A stretch of DNA of 64,000 nt from JAVJUV01 sp040220415 (GTDB lineage Bacteria > Pseudomonadota > Alphaproteobacteria > Rhodobacterales > Rhodobacteraceae). Position numbers and translations under genes: made by a program. Positions 51,305 to 59,538 of this stretch are shown here, in pieces; the stretch's first letter is position 1, and each line of letters opens with the position of its first letter. The notes under the pieces were generated by a model. That model was not told the origin of the DNA, did not search any database, and worked only from the letters and a program-made list of their open reading frames with translations. The stretch lies in contig JAVJUV010000162.1 in NCBI GenBank assembly GCA_040220415.1, forward strand, positions 10,751 to 74,750, given 5' to 3'.

Positions 51305-52123
51305 ATGACAAACGTGCTCGACCGCATCAAAGCCTACAAGCTTGAGGAAATCGCCGACGCCAAGGCGCGCAGGCCGTTCCTGGACATCGAGGCCGAGGCC
51401 CGCGCGGCACCGGCGCCCCGCGGCTTTGCCGACGCCTTGTCGCGCGCCGCCGAAACCGGCTATGGGCTGATCGCCGAAATCAAGAAGGCCAGCCCGTCCA
51501 AGGGCCTGATCCGCGCCGATTTCGATCCCCCCGCGCTGGCGCGCGCCTATGAGGCCGGCGGCGCGACGTGCCTTTCGGTCCTGACCGACGCGCCCTCGTT
51601 CCAGGGCGCGCCCGAGTATCTGGCGGCCGCCCGCAAGGCCGTCTCGCTGCCCTGTCTGCGCAAGGATTTCCTCTACGATACCTACCAGGTCGCCGAGGCC
51701 CGCGCCTGGGGTGCCGACTGCATCCTGATCATCATGGCCAGCGTCTCGGATACGCAGGCGCAGGAACTTGAGGATGCCGCGCTAAATGACTGGAACATGG
51801 ATGTTCTTGTCGAAGTGCATGACGAAGACGAACTGGAGAGGGCACTGGCGCTTCGCTCGCCGCTTCTTGGCGTCAACAACCGCAACCTCAAGACATTCGA
51901 GACCGATCTCGCCACCACCGAGCGCCTTGCGGCCCGCATCCCCGAAGGCAAGCTGCTGGTTGCCGAAAGCGGTCTTTTCACGCCCGCCGATCTCGGGCGG
52001 CTGGCGAAATCGGCCGGGGCACGGTGTTTCCTCATCGGCGAAAGCCTGATGCGGCAGGATGACGTCGCAGCGGCGACGCGGGCGATCCTTGCCGATCCGG
52101 TCCCCGCGAAAGGAGCGGCATGA
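51305..52123 (+). CDS. trpC: indole-3-glycerol phosphate synthase
   Basis: A 272-residue TIM-barrel enzyme cyclising CdRP to indole-3-glycerol phosphate. Marks are LIAEIKKASPSKGLIR with catalytic lysines, LSVLTDAPSFQG, LRKDFLYDTYQV, VEVHDEDEL, LLGVNNRNLKTFETD and VAESGL. The ATG at 51305 gives standard length. Unlike its neighbours it does not overlap the gene before it (ung). It overlaps moaC by ATGA. Confidence 0.96.
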   Translation: MTNVLDRIKAYKLEEIADAKARRPFLDIEAEARAAPAPRGFADALSRAAETGYGLIAEIKKASPSKGLIRADFDPPALARAYEAGGATCLSVLTDAPSFQGAPEYLAAARKAVSLPCLRKDFLYDTYQVAEARAWGADCILIIMASVSDTQAQELEDAALNDWNMDVLVEVHDEDELERALALRSPLLGVNNRNLKTFETDLATTERLAARIPEGKLLVAESGLFTPADLGRLAKSAGARCFLIGESLMRQDDVAAATRAILADPVPAKGAA

Positions 52124-52602
52124 TGTCCGGCCTCACCCATTTCGACCCACGCGGCCAGGCGCAGATGGTCGACGTTTCGGACAAGGCCCACACCGACCGC
52201 ATCGCGGTGGCCGAAGGCTACGTGAGGATGACGCCGGAAACACTTGATCTGATTACGGAAGGTCGCGCAAAGAAGGGCGACGTTCTATCCGTCGCGCGGC
52301 TGGCGGGGATCATGGGGGCCAAGAAGACCTCGGACCTGATCCCGCTTTGTCACCCGCTGCCCATCACCAAGGTGTCGCTGGAGTTGACCGCCGACCCCGA
52401 CCGACCGGGCGTGCGCGTCGAGGCCACCGTAAAGACCTCGGGCCAGACCGGGGTCGAGATGGAAGCGCTGACCGCCGTCGGCATCGCCTGCCTGACGATC
52501 TACGACATGGTCAAGGCCGTCGAGAAGGGCATGGTCATCGAAGATATCCGCCTTGTCCTGAAGGATGGCGGCAAGTCCGGGCGGTACGAGGCGCCGACGT
52601 GA
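52120..52602 (+). CDS. moaC: cyclic pyranopterin monophosphate synthase MoaC
   Basis: A 160-residue enzyme completing pyranopterin formation in molybdenum cofactor synthesis. Signatures: MVDVSDKAHTDRIAVAEG, KKTSDLIPLCHPLPITKV, EATVKTSGQTGVEMEALTAV, YDMVKAVEKGMVI and LKDGGKSG. Two adjacent ATG codons at 52120 and 52123 are both possible starts; GGAG is 4 or 7 bases upstream. Its TGA overlaps the moeA GTG. Confidence 0.96.
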   Translation: MMSGLTHFDPRGQAQMVDVSDKAHTDRIAVAEGYVRMTPETLDLITEGRAKKGDVLSVARLAGIMGAKKTSDLIPLCHPLPITKVSLELTADPDRPGVRVEATVKTSGQTGVEMEALTAVGIACLTIYDMVKAVEKGMVIEDIRLVLKDGGKSGRYEAPT

Positions 52603-53771
52603 TCACCGTCGACGAGGCCCTGGGCCATATCTTCGAACTCGTCACGCCGCTCGGCACCGAGACCGTGCCGCTGCGCGAGGCCGCCGGCCGGGTCCTGGCT
52701 GCGCCCGTCACAGCAGCCCGCAACCAGCCGCCCTTCGCGGCGTCGATCATGGACGGCTACGCCATCGCGACAGCCGAAGCGTCCCCCGGCGACAGCTTCC
52801 AGGTCATCGGCGAGGCCGCTGCCGGCCGGGCCTTCGACGGCAGTCTCGCATCGGGTCAGGCGGTTCGCATCTTCACCGGAGCACCGGTGCCCAAGGGCGC
52901 CCGGCGGGTGGTCATCCAGGAAGACGCCGACCGCGACGGCGACTGGATCGTGCTGCGTGAAGGCATGGATTCAAATTTATATATCAGGGAGATAGGAGCC
53001 GACTTCAAAGCCGGTCAAACCATCGATCCGCCGCTTCGTCTGACCCCGGCGCATATCTCGCTGATCGCCGCGATGAACGTGGCCGAGGTCACGGTCGCCC
53101 GCCGCCCCACGGTCGCGCTGATCGCCACCGGCGACGAACTGGTGATGCCCGGCGAAGACCCCGGCCCAGACCAGATCGTCGCGTCCAACGGCCTTGGCAT
53201 TGCCGCCGCGCTGGAACGCGAAGGCGCCGAGACGCGCCTACTGCCCATCGCGCGCGACAATCGGGAAGCGCTGGAAGCCTGCTTCGCGCTGGCCCGCGGC
53301 GCGGATCTGGTCGTGACGATCGGCGGCGCGTCGGTGGGCGATCATGATCTGGTGGGCCAGGTCGCCGCCGAGCTTGGCATGCACCGCGCCTTCTACAAGA
53401 TCGCGATGCGGCCCGGCAAGCCCCTGATGGCAGGGCGGATGCACGGCGCGGCGATGGTCGGACTACCGGGAAACCCCGTCTCGTCAATGGTTTGCGCGCA
53501 TATCTTCCTGTGCCCCATGATCCGCGCCATGCAGGGCCTGCCGAAATCGTCCATGCCCACGATGACCGCCCCTCTGGCCGCGCGCGTCGGCGCGAACGGC
53601 CCGCGCCAGCACTACATGCGCGGCACCCTCGCAGGTGGCCGGATCACCGTCGCCGACCGCCAGGACAGCGCATTGCTCTCGGTTCTGGCCGGCGCCAACG
53701 TGCTGGTGGTCCGACCGCCCAACGATGCCGCCCGCGACGCGGGCGACCCGGTGGCGTTCATCGAATATTAA
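52599..53771 (+). CDS. moeA: molybdopterin molybdenumtransferase MoeA
   Basis: A 390-residue enzyme that inserts molybdate into adenylated molybdopterin. It starts at GTG overlapping the moaC stop. Features are PPFAASIMDGYAI, VRIFTGAPVPKGA, VALIATGDELVMPGE, TIGGASVGDHDLV, KIAMRPGKPLMAGRM and GLPGNPVSSMV. Residues 125-134 (SNLYIREIGA) occupy the usual N-I-R-x-x-G-E-D site but are encoded by a run of rare AT-rich codons, and the stretch reads NLYIREIGAD rather than the common form. Last gene before the lexA promoter. Confidence 0.95.
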   Translation: MITVDEALGHIFELVTPLGTETVPLREAAGRVLAAPVTAARNQPPFAASIMDGYAIATAEASPGDSFQVIGEAAAGRAFDGSLASGQAVRIFTGAPVPKGARRVVIQEDADRDGDWIVLREGMDSNLYIREIGADFKAGQTIDPPLRLTPAHISLIAAMNVAEVTVARRPTVALIATGDELVMPGEDPGPDQIVASNGLGIAAALEREGAETRLLPIARDNREALEACFALARGADLVVTIGGASVGDHDLVGQVAAELGMHRAFYKIAMRPGKPLMAGRMHGAAMVGLPGNPVSSMVCAHIFLCPMIRAMQGLPKSSMPTMTAPLAARVGANGPRQHYMRGTLAGGRITVADRQDSALLSVLAGANVLVVRPPNDAARDAGDPVAFIEY

Positions 53772-53778
53772 CCAAACG

Positions 53779-53807
53779 TTGACACAAAACGGGAACGGGC
53801 GTAGAAC
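53779..53807 (+). promoter_or_regulatory. lexA promoter
   Basis: A perfect -35 hexamer TTGACA (53779-53784), a 17-base spacer, and TAGAAC (53802-53807) as -10. It begins 8 bases after the moeA stop and lies about 54 bases before the lexA ATG. The -10 overlaps the second half-site of the LexA box, so bound LexA would block RNA polymerase. Confidence 0.75.
53793..53807 (+). promoter_or_regulatory. LexA (SOS) box, GAAC-N7-GAAC
   Basis: GAAC (53793-53796) and GAAC (53804-53807) are separated by 7 bases, equal to GTTC-N7-GTTC on the other strand, the direct-repeat operator bound by alphaproteobacterial LexA. It sits over the -10 region of the lexA promoter, as expected for autorepression. Confidence 0.85.
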
Positions 53808-53860
53808 ATCGGCGAACACATGCGCTCAAGCGCAGAGCCGAGCAGAGGAGGTTTGCGTCA

Positions 53861-54553
53861 ATGCTGACCCGTAAACAACTGGACTTGCTGGAATTCATTC
53901 ACAAGCGCGTGCAGCGCGACGGCGTTCCGCCTTCGTTCGACGAAATGAAAGAGGCGCTGGACCTGCGCTCCAAGTCCGGCATCCACCGGCTTATCACGGC
54001 GCTGGAGGAACGCGGCTTCATCCGCCGCCTTGCCCACCGCGCCCGCGCCATCGAGATCGTGAAGCTGCCCGACTCGCTGGACAAGGGCCGCGCGTTCGTG
54101 CCCCGCGTGATCGAGGGCGACAAGCCCGACACGCCGCCGCCCGCCCGCTCGATGACGGTCACGGCGCAGGCGATGGAACTGCCCGTCATGGGCCGGATCG
54201 CCGCCGGCGTGCCGATCGCCGCCATCAGCGAGGTCAGCCACCACGTCGCCGTGCCGGGCCAGATGCTGACCGGCAAGGGCCATCACTATGCGCTTGAGGT
54301 CAAAGGCGATTCGATGATCGACGTCGGCATCAACGACGGCGACATCGTGGTCATCCGCGAGACGAACACCGCCGACAACGGTGATATCGTCGTGGCCCTT
54401 GTCGAGGACGAGGAAGCCACGCTGAAACGGTTCCGCCAGCAGGGCGACACCATCGCGCTGGAGGCCGCCAACCCGGCCTACGAGACACGTCTTTTCCGCT
54501 CGGACCAGGTGAAGGTGCAGGGCCGTCTGGTGGGACTGATCCGCAACTACTGA
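53861..54553 (+). CDS. lexA: LexA repressor
   Basis: A 230-residue SOS repressor with an N-terminal winged helix (MLTRKQLDLLEFIHKR, PPSFDEMKEALDL, SGIHRLITALEERGFI) and a C-terminal self-cleavage domain. The cut site is Ala115-Gly116 in IAAGVP; the Ser-Lys dyad is Ser151 (VKGDSM) and Lys189 (TLKRF). RecA filaments trigger cleavage after DNA damage. GGAGG lies upstream of the ATG, and a LexA box overlaps its promoter. Its 3' end overlaps the convergent comEC gene by 7 bases. Confidence 0.97.
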   Translation: MLTRKQLDLLEFIHKRVQRDGVPPSFDEMKEALDLRSKSGIHRLITALEERGFIRRLAHRARAIEIVKLPDSLDKGRAFVPRVIEGDKPDTPPPARSMTVTAQAMELPVMGRIAAGVPIAAISEVSHHVAVPGQMLTGKGHHYALEVKGDSMIDVGINDGDIVVIRETNTADNGDIVVALVEDEEATLKRFRQQGDTIALEAANPAYETRLFRSDQVKVQGRLVGLIRNY

Positions 54554-56583
54554 GACCAGAGCCGCACGCCCGCCACCTGGCGCGCGGACACGACGCGGGG
54601 GCCTTCGGGCCCCCGTTCGATTGCCAGCGCCCCGGACCAGCCCAGACGCCTGGCATCGTAGACGTCGCATCCCTCCGGCGGCTCGACGGCAACGTTCACC
54701 ACGATCAGCACCGCCTCGCCGCAAAGCGACAGCGCCTCGGACGACGCCTTCTTGCCCGTGGCATGAACGAGCGTCATCCCGTCCAGGCGCACTTGCCGCA
54801 CGGTATCCGATCCGAATTCGGCGCGCTCGTGCGCCCCGGCCTGACCGACCCTGTCACCGTCGTTTTCCAGCCAGCTTTCCGCGGCAAAGCCGTCGCCCCG
54901 CGGTTTCGACAGGGCGCGCCCCTGGGGTGTCATGACGCCGATCAGCCCGCCCGACTGCGACACCAGCGCCAACGGCCTTTCGGCGCGTGTCCACAGCGCC
55001 AGCGCAAGCAATACCACCGGCACCCCCAGCATCCGGCCCCGTCCCCGGACGACAACGGCCCAGAGCGCGCCAAGCGCCATCAGCGGCAGCACCGCCTGCC
55101 CCGGTGCGATCACCGCGCTGACCGATCCCGGCCAATCTGCTACCGTTCGGGCGACCGACAGGATCCAGAGGATCGGCCACTCCATCAGTTTCAGCCCCAG
55201 CCAGGACAACCCCAGGGGTGCCAACAGCGCGGCCAGAACAGCGCCCGGGATGATCACCGCCCCCATCAGAGGCACCGAGACGATATTCGCCACCAGCCCG
55301 TAATGCGGCACCTGGTTGAAATGCGCCGCCGAGATCGGCGCCGTCGCCATGCCGGCCACGAAGGACGACAGCGCCACGCCGCCCACCAGGCGCAGCCAGA
55401 ATGGCCAGCGCGACGGCGACCATTGGTACGCCCGCAGCCCGCCGTACGCCGCCACGAGCGCGGTGGTGGCGGCAAAGGACATCTGAAAGCCGGGTCCGTA
55501 CAACGCCTCGGGCCGCAGCGTCAGCACGATCATCGCCGCCACGGCGACCGACCGCAGCGTCACCGCGCGCCGGTCCACCAGGATCGCGGCGAACATGACC
55601 GCCACCATGACGAAGGCGCGCTCGGTCGCCACGTTGCCGCCCGAAAGCGCCAGGTAGGCCGAACCGGCGACCAGCGCCGCGCCCGCCGCGATCTTGCGGA
55701 TGGGCCAGTGCAGCGCCGCGCCCGGCAGCGCGGCGAGACCCAGGCGCAGCGCCGCGAAGACAAAGCCCGTCAATAGCCCCATGTGCAGGCCCGAGATCGC
55801 CAGCAGGTGGGCCAGATTGGACGCCCTCAGCGCCTCCAGCACGGCGCGGTCGATGCCCGAACGGTCCCCGGTGGTGATCGCGGCGGCGAAACCGCCGACA
55901 GGAGCCGGCAGAGCCGCCTGCACGGCGGCCGAAATACGCATCCGCAGGCGGTAGACGGCCAGCGACGCCTCGCGGCCTTCGTGCGGCGCGTAGGCCAGGA
56001 CGGGCACACGCGTGTATCCCACGGCGCCCAGCCGCTGAAACCATGCCTGCCGGCGGAAATCGAAGCCGCCCGGCTCCACCGCACCGCCCGGCGGAGACAG
56101 ATGCGCCGTGGCGATCACCGTCAGGCCCGGTTCGGGCGCCAGATAGCCCTGAACCCCGTGCAGTGCGATACGGACACGCGCCGGCGTCCGCGCGGGCGGC
56201 AGGCCCTTCAGCCGCACGCGGTCCAGCGTCAGCCGCACGGCATCCGAGGCCGAGCGGTCGATGGCGACGATCCGCCCCTCGACCGGCCCGTAATAGCGAT
56301 AGCCAAGCACCGTCTCGGCCACCGAATGCGCCCGCAGCCCCGCCACCGAAAAGCCCGCCAGCGCCAGGATCAGCCCCGTGATCACCAGTCGCCAGGCGTC
56401 CGCGCGCCACCAGCCAAGCGCCAGAAGCACGGCCAAGCCCGCCCCGACCCATACCCCGCGTCCCGGTTCCCATGTCAGCGCGAAATAGCAGCCGATACCG
56501 CCTGCAAACAGGACCGGAACCCAGGGAAACAGCGCGCCACGCTGCCCGTCCAGCCAGTAGAGCACCCGATCCAGAAGGCGCAC
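54547..56583 (-). CDS. comEC: ComEC/Rec2 family DNA-uptake channel
   Basis: A 678-residue membrane protein starting at GTG 56583, which has a perfect GGAGGTGA ribosome site 5 bases upstream; an in-frame GTG 10 codons earlier lacks one. Two N-terminal membrane helices are followed by a DUF4131/OB-like region (about 90-180), the Competence domain with SNLAHLLAISGLHMG and LSGGNVATERAFVM, many membrane helices, and a soluble tail of about 140 residues. The tail does not show the HxHxDH motif of the metallo-beta-lactamase domain found in many ComEC proteins. It carries single-stranded DNA across the inner membrane in competent bacteria. Confidence 0.9.
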   Translation of the reverse strand: MRLLDRVLYWLDGQRGALFPWVPVLFAGGIGCYFALTWEPGRGVWVGAGLAVLLALGWWRADAWRLVITGLILALAGFSVAGLRAHSVAETVLGYRYYGPVEGRIVAIDRSASDAVRLTLDRVRLKGLPPARTPARVRIALHGVQGYLAPEPGLTVIATAHLSPPGGAVEPGGFDFRRQAWFQRLGAVGYTRVPVLAYAPHEGREASLAVYRLRMRISAAVQAALPAPVGGFAAAITTGDRSGIDRAVLEALRASNLAHLLAISGLHMGLLTGFVFAALRLGLAALPGAALHWPIRKIAAGAALVAGSAYLALSGGNVATERAFVMVAVMFAAILVDRRAVTLRSVAVAAMIVLTLRPEALYGPGFQMSFAATTALVAAYGGLRAYQWSPSRWPFWLRLVGGVALSSFVAGMATAPISAAHFNQVPHYGLVANIVSVPLMGAVIIPGAVLAALLAPLGLSWLGLKLMEWPILWILSVARTVADWPGSVSAVIAPGQAVLPLMALGALWAVVVRGRGRMLGVPVVLLALALWTRAERPLALVSQSGGLIGVMTPQGRALSKPRGDGFAAESWLENDGDRVGQAGAHERAEFGSDTVRQVRLDGMTLVHATGKKASSEALSLCGEAVLIVVNVAVEPPEGCDVYDARRLGWSGALAIERGPEGPRVVSARQVAGVRLWSQ

Positions 56584-56659
56584 CCTTGTCACCTCCGGGC
56601 GCGTTGAATACACCCTGCCGGGTCTAGGCCCGCATGATTACCCGAAGGTTAACGCTGCC

Positions 56660-58054
56660 ATGTCCGTCGTCACCCGCTTCGCCCCGTCACCCACCGGCTA
56701 CCTGCATATCGGCGGCGCGCGCACGGCGCTTTTCAACTGGCTTTATGCCAGACACACGGACGGCCGGTTCCTGCTTCGGATCGAGGATACCGACCGTGCG
56801 CGTTCGACGCCCGAGGCGACCGAGGCGATCTTCCGAGGCCTGAAATGGCTGGGTCTGGACTGGGACGGCGAGGCGATCAGCCAGTTCGAGCGCGCGGACC
56901 GCCATGCCGAGGTGGCCCGCGAGATGCTGGCCAAGGGCCGCGCCTACAAGTGTTTCTCGACGCAGACGGAAATCGAGGCCTTCCGCGAAGCCGCCCGCGC
57001 GAAAGGCGAAAGTACGCTCTTCCGCTCGCCGTGGCGCGACGTGCCCGAAAACCAGCAGCCCGATGCCCCCTATGCGATCCGCGTGAAGGCCCCCCGCGAG
57101 GGCGAGACCGTGATCCGCGACGCCGTTCAGGGCGATGTGACGATCCGCAACGACCAGTTGGACGACATGGTCGTGCTGCGCTCGAACGGCACGCCCGTCT
57201 ACATGCTGGCGGTGGTCGTCGACGACCACGACATGGGCGTCACCCACGTGATCCGGGGTGACGATCACCTGAACAATGCCGCCCGCCAGATGCTGGTCTA
57301 CAATGCGATGGGCTGGGAGGTGCCGGTCTGGGCGCATATCCCGCTGATTCACGGCGAGGACGGCAAGAAACTGTCGAAACGCCACGGGGCGCTGGGTGTC
57401 GAGGAATGGGCCGCCCAGGGTTACCCTGCCGCCGCGATGCGCAACTATCTCGCCCGTCTCGGCTGGTCGCACGGCGATGACGAGTTCTTCACCGATGAAG
57501 AGGCCGCCCAGTGGTTTGACCTTGATGGCATCCGGCAGGCCCCGGCCCGCTTCGACACGAAGAAACTCGCCAATCTTTCGGGCCAGCACATTGCCGTCAT
57601 GCACGATGCTGCACTCGTAGCAGGAATTCAGGAATATTTGACGTTTTCCGGTCAGGACACCCTGACAGACAGCGAATCGAAGGCATTGGAAGGTGCCATG
57701 TTCTGCCTCAAGGACAGGGCCAAAACGTTCCCGGAAATCATTGAAAAGGCGTATTTTGTTCTGAGTTCACGACCAATCGTGCCAGACGAGAAGGCGGCAA
57801 GGGCGCTCGATTCGGTATCCCGTGGTATACTGGCGGAATTGACGCCGCACCTGCAAAATGCTAGCTGGAGCCGCGACACGCTGGAAGGGATCGTGAAGTC
57901 TCTCGCGGAGGCGCACGGGATGGGTCTTGGCAAAATTGCGGGCTCGCTTCGTGCCGCACTTGCCGGACGCTCCGTTACCCCCAGTGTCTTCGACATGATG
58001 CTTGTTCTCGGCCGCGAAGAGACGATACTTCGCATCGCCGACTGCGCTGAATGA
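56660..58054 (+). CDS. gltX: glutamyl-tRNA synthetase
   Basis: A 464-residue class I aminoacyl-tRNA synthetase charging tRNA-Glu. The HIGH-type motif is PSPTGYLHIGGARTALFN, and the KMSKS-type motif is KKLSKRHGA; RIEDTDRARS and IRGDDHLNN are also typical. The C-terminal helical anticodon-binding domain is present. From about 57601 to 57780, inside that domain, GC drops to about 49 percent by my count, well below the rest of the gene. Many alphaproteobacteria carry a second gltX elsewhere, which cannot be judged here. Confidence 0.96.
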   Translation: MSVVTRFAPSPTGYLHIGGARTALFNWLYARHTDGRFLLRIEDTDRARSTPEATEAIFRGLKWLGLDWDGEAISQFERADRHAEVAREMLAKGRAYKCFSTQTEIEAFREAARAKGESTLFRSPWRDVPENQQPDAPYAIRVKAPREGETVIRDAVQGDVTIRNDQLDDMVVLRSNGTPVYMLAVVVDDHDMGVTHVIRGDDHLNNAARQMLVYNAMGWEVPVWAHIPLIHGEDGKKLSKRHGALGVEEWAAQGYPAAAMRNYLARLGWSHGDDEFFTDEEAAQWFDLDGIRQAPARFDTKKLANLSGQHIAVMHDAALVAGIQEYLTFSGQDTLTDSESKALEGAMFCLKDRAKTFPEIIEKAYFVLSSRPIVPDEKAARALDSVSRGILAELTPHLQNASWSRDTLEGIVKSLAEAHGMGLGKIAGSLRAALAGRSVTPSVFDMMLVLGREETILRIADCAE

Positions 58055-58140
58055 TCGGGCCGGCCCCGCCACGAAGCGGGCCGCTTGAATGAACCACGCC
58101 GCCTCATCCGGGTGCGGTGTCCGAAATGACAGGGAAGACC

Positions 58141-59436
58141 ATGGCTGACACGGGCAAGACTGCGAAACTCTCGTTTGACGGCAAGGAACTGGAACTGCCG
58201 ATCCTGTCGCCCACAGCCGGCCCCGACGTGATCGACATCCGCAAGCTCTATGCGCAGGGCGACGTCTTCACCTACGATCCGGGCTTCACCTCGACCGCGT
58301 CGTGCGACTCGACCATCACCTTCATCGACGGCGACAAGGGCGAGCTGCTGCACCGCGGCTACCCGATCGACCAGCTTGCCGAGAAATCGCACTTCCTCGA
58401 GGTCTGCTACCTGCTCCTCTACGGCGAACTGCCGACCGCTGACCAGTTGGAGGATTTCGAGAACCGCGTGACCAATCACACGATGCTGCACGAACAGATG
58501 CAGTATTTCTTCCGCGGTTTCCGCCGTGACGCGCACCCGATGGCGACCATGGTCGGCGTCGTCGGCGCGATGTCGGCCTTCTATCACGACAGCACCGACA
58601 TTTCGGACCCCTGGCAGCGCGAGGTCGCCTCGATCCGCCTGATCGCCAAGATGCCCACGATCGCGGCCTGGGCCTACAAGTATTCGATCGGCCAGCCCTT
58701 CGTCTATCCGCTGAACTCGCTCGACTACGCGTCGAACTTCCTCAGGATGTGCTTTGCCGTCCCGGCCGAGGATTACGAGGTCAACCCGATCCTCAGCCGC
58801 GCGATGGACCGCATCTTCACGCTGCATGCCGACCACGAGCAGAACGCCTCGACCTCGACGGTGCGCCTTGCCTCGTCGTCGGGCGCGAACCCGTTCGCCT
58901 GCATCGCCGCCGGCATCGCGTGCCTCTGGGGCCCGGCCCACGGCGGCGCCAATCAGGCCTGTCTGGAAATGCTGCGCGAGATCGGCTCGCCGAACCGCAT
59001 CCCCGAGTTCATCGACCGCGCGAAGGACAAGAACGATCCCTTCCGCCTGATGGGCTTCGGCCACCGCGTCTACAAGAACTTCGATCCGCGCGCCAAAGTG
59101 ATGAAGCAGTCCGCCGACGAGGTGCTGGACCTTCTGGGCATCGAGAACAACCCGACGCTTCAGGTCGCCAAGGAACTCGAACAGCGTGCCCTCGACGATC
59201 CCTATTTCTCGGACAAGAAGCTTTACCCGAACGTCGATTTCTACTCGGGCATCATCCTTGACGCGATGGGCTTCCCGACCTCGATGTTCACGCCGATCTT
59301 CGCGGTCGCCCGCACCGTCGGCTGGATCAGCCAGTGGAAGGAAATGATCGCCGATCCGCAGATGAAGATCGGCCGCCCGCGTCAGCTTTACGTGGGTGCG
59401 ACCACGCGCGATTACGTCGACGTCGAAAAGCGCTGA
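58141..59436 (+). CDS. gltA: citrate synthase (type II)
   Basis: A 431-residue enzyme joining acetyl-CoA and oxaloacetate in the TCA cycle. It has the hexameric type II N-terminal beta domain (LSFDGKELELPIL, YDPGFTSTASCDSTITFIDG), LHADHEQNASTSTVRL, WGPAHGGANQACLEML and the catalytic FGHRVYKNFDPRA with His and Asp. AGGGA lies 5 bases before the ATG at 58141. Probably monocistronic. Confidence 0.97.
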   Translation: MADTGKTAKLSFDGKELELPILSPTAGPDVIDIRKLYAQGDVFTYDPGFTSTASCDSTITFIDGDKGELLHRGYPIDQLAEKSHFLEVCYLLLYGELPTADQLEDFENRVTNHTMLHEQMQYFFRGFRRDAHPMATMVGVVGAMSAFYHDSTDISDPWQREVASIRLIAKMPTIAAWAYKYSIGQPFVYPLNSLDYASNFLRMCFAVPAEDYEVNPILSRAMDRIFTLHADHEQNASTSTVRLASSSGANPFACIAAGIACLWGPAHGGANQACLEMLREIGSPNRIPEFIDRAKDKNDPFRLMGFGHRVYKNFDPRAKVMKQSADEVLDLLGIENNPTLQVAKELEQRALDDPYFSDKKLYPNVDFYSGIILDAMGFPTSMFTPIFAVARTVGWISQWKEMIADPQMKIGRPRQLYVGATTRDYVDVEKR

Positions 59437-59507
59437 GACCGGCGCCCTCGGGCGGAAATGCCGCAGGCCTGAAACCTGATCATATCGGTCGGGAATCCTA
59501 TCTGAAC

Positions 59508-59528
59508 CCGTGAACGTCAGGTTCACGG
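59508..59528. promoter_or_regulatory. perfect dyad upstream of the alternative oxidase gene
   Basis: CCGTGAAC (59508-59515) and GTTCACGG (59521-59528) are an exact inverted repeat with a 5-base spacer, ending 10 bases before the aox ATG. It could be a repressor operator or, as RNA, a hairpin covering the ribosome site region; no canonical Shine-Dalgarno is seen between it and the ATG. The binding factor is unknown. Confidence 0.5.
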
Positions 59529-59538
59529 ACAGAAAGCC

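Noticed and set aside
53814..53817. Third GAAC as part of a second LexA box
   Set aside because: Its distance to the preceding GAAC is 6 bases, not 7; mentioned only as a possible auxiliary half-site.
59504..59524. GAAC/GTTC elements before aox as a LexA box
   Set aside because: Spacings are 4 (direct) and 5 (inverted), not the N7 direct repeat used by alphaproteobacterial LexA.
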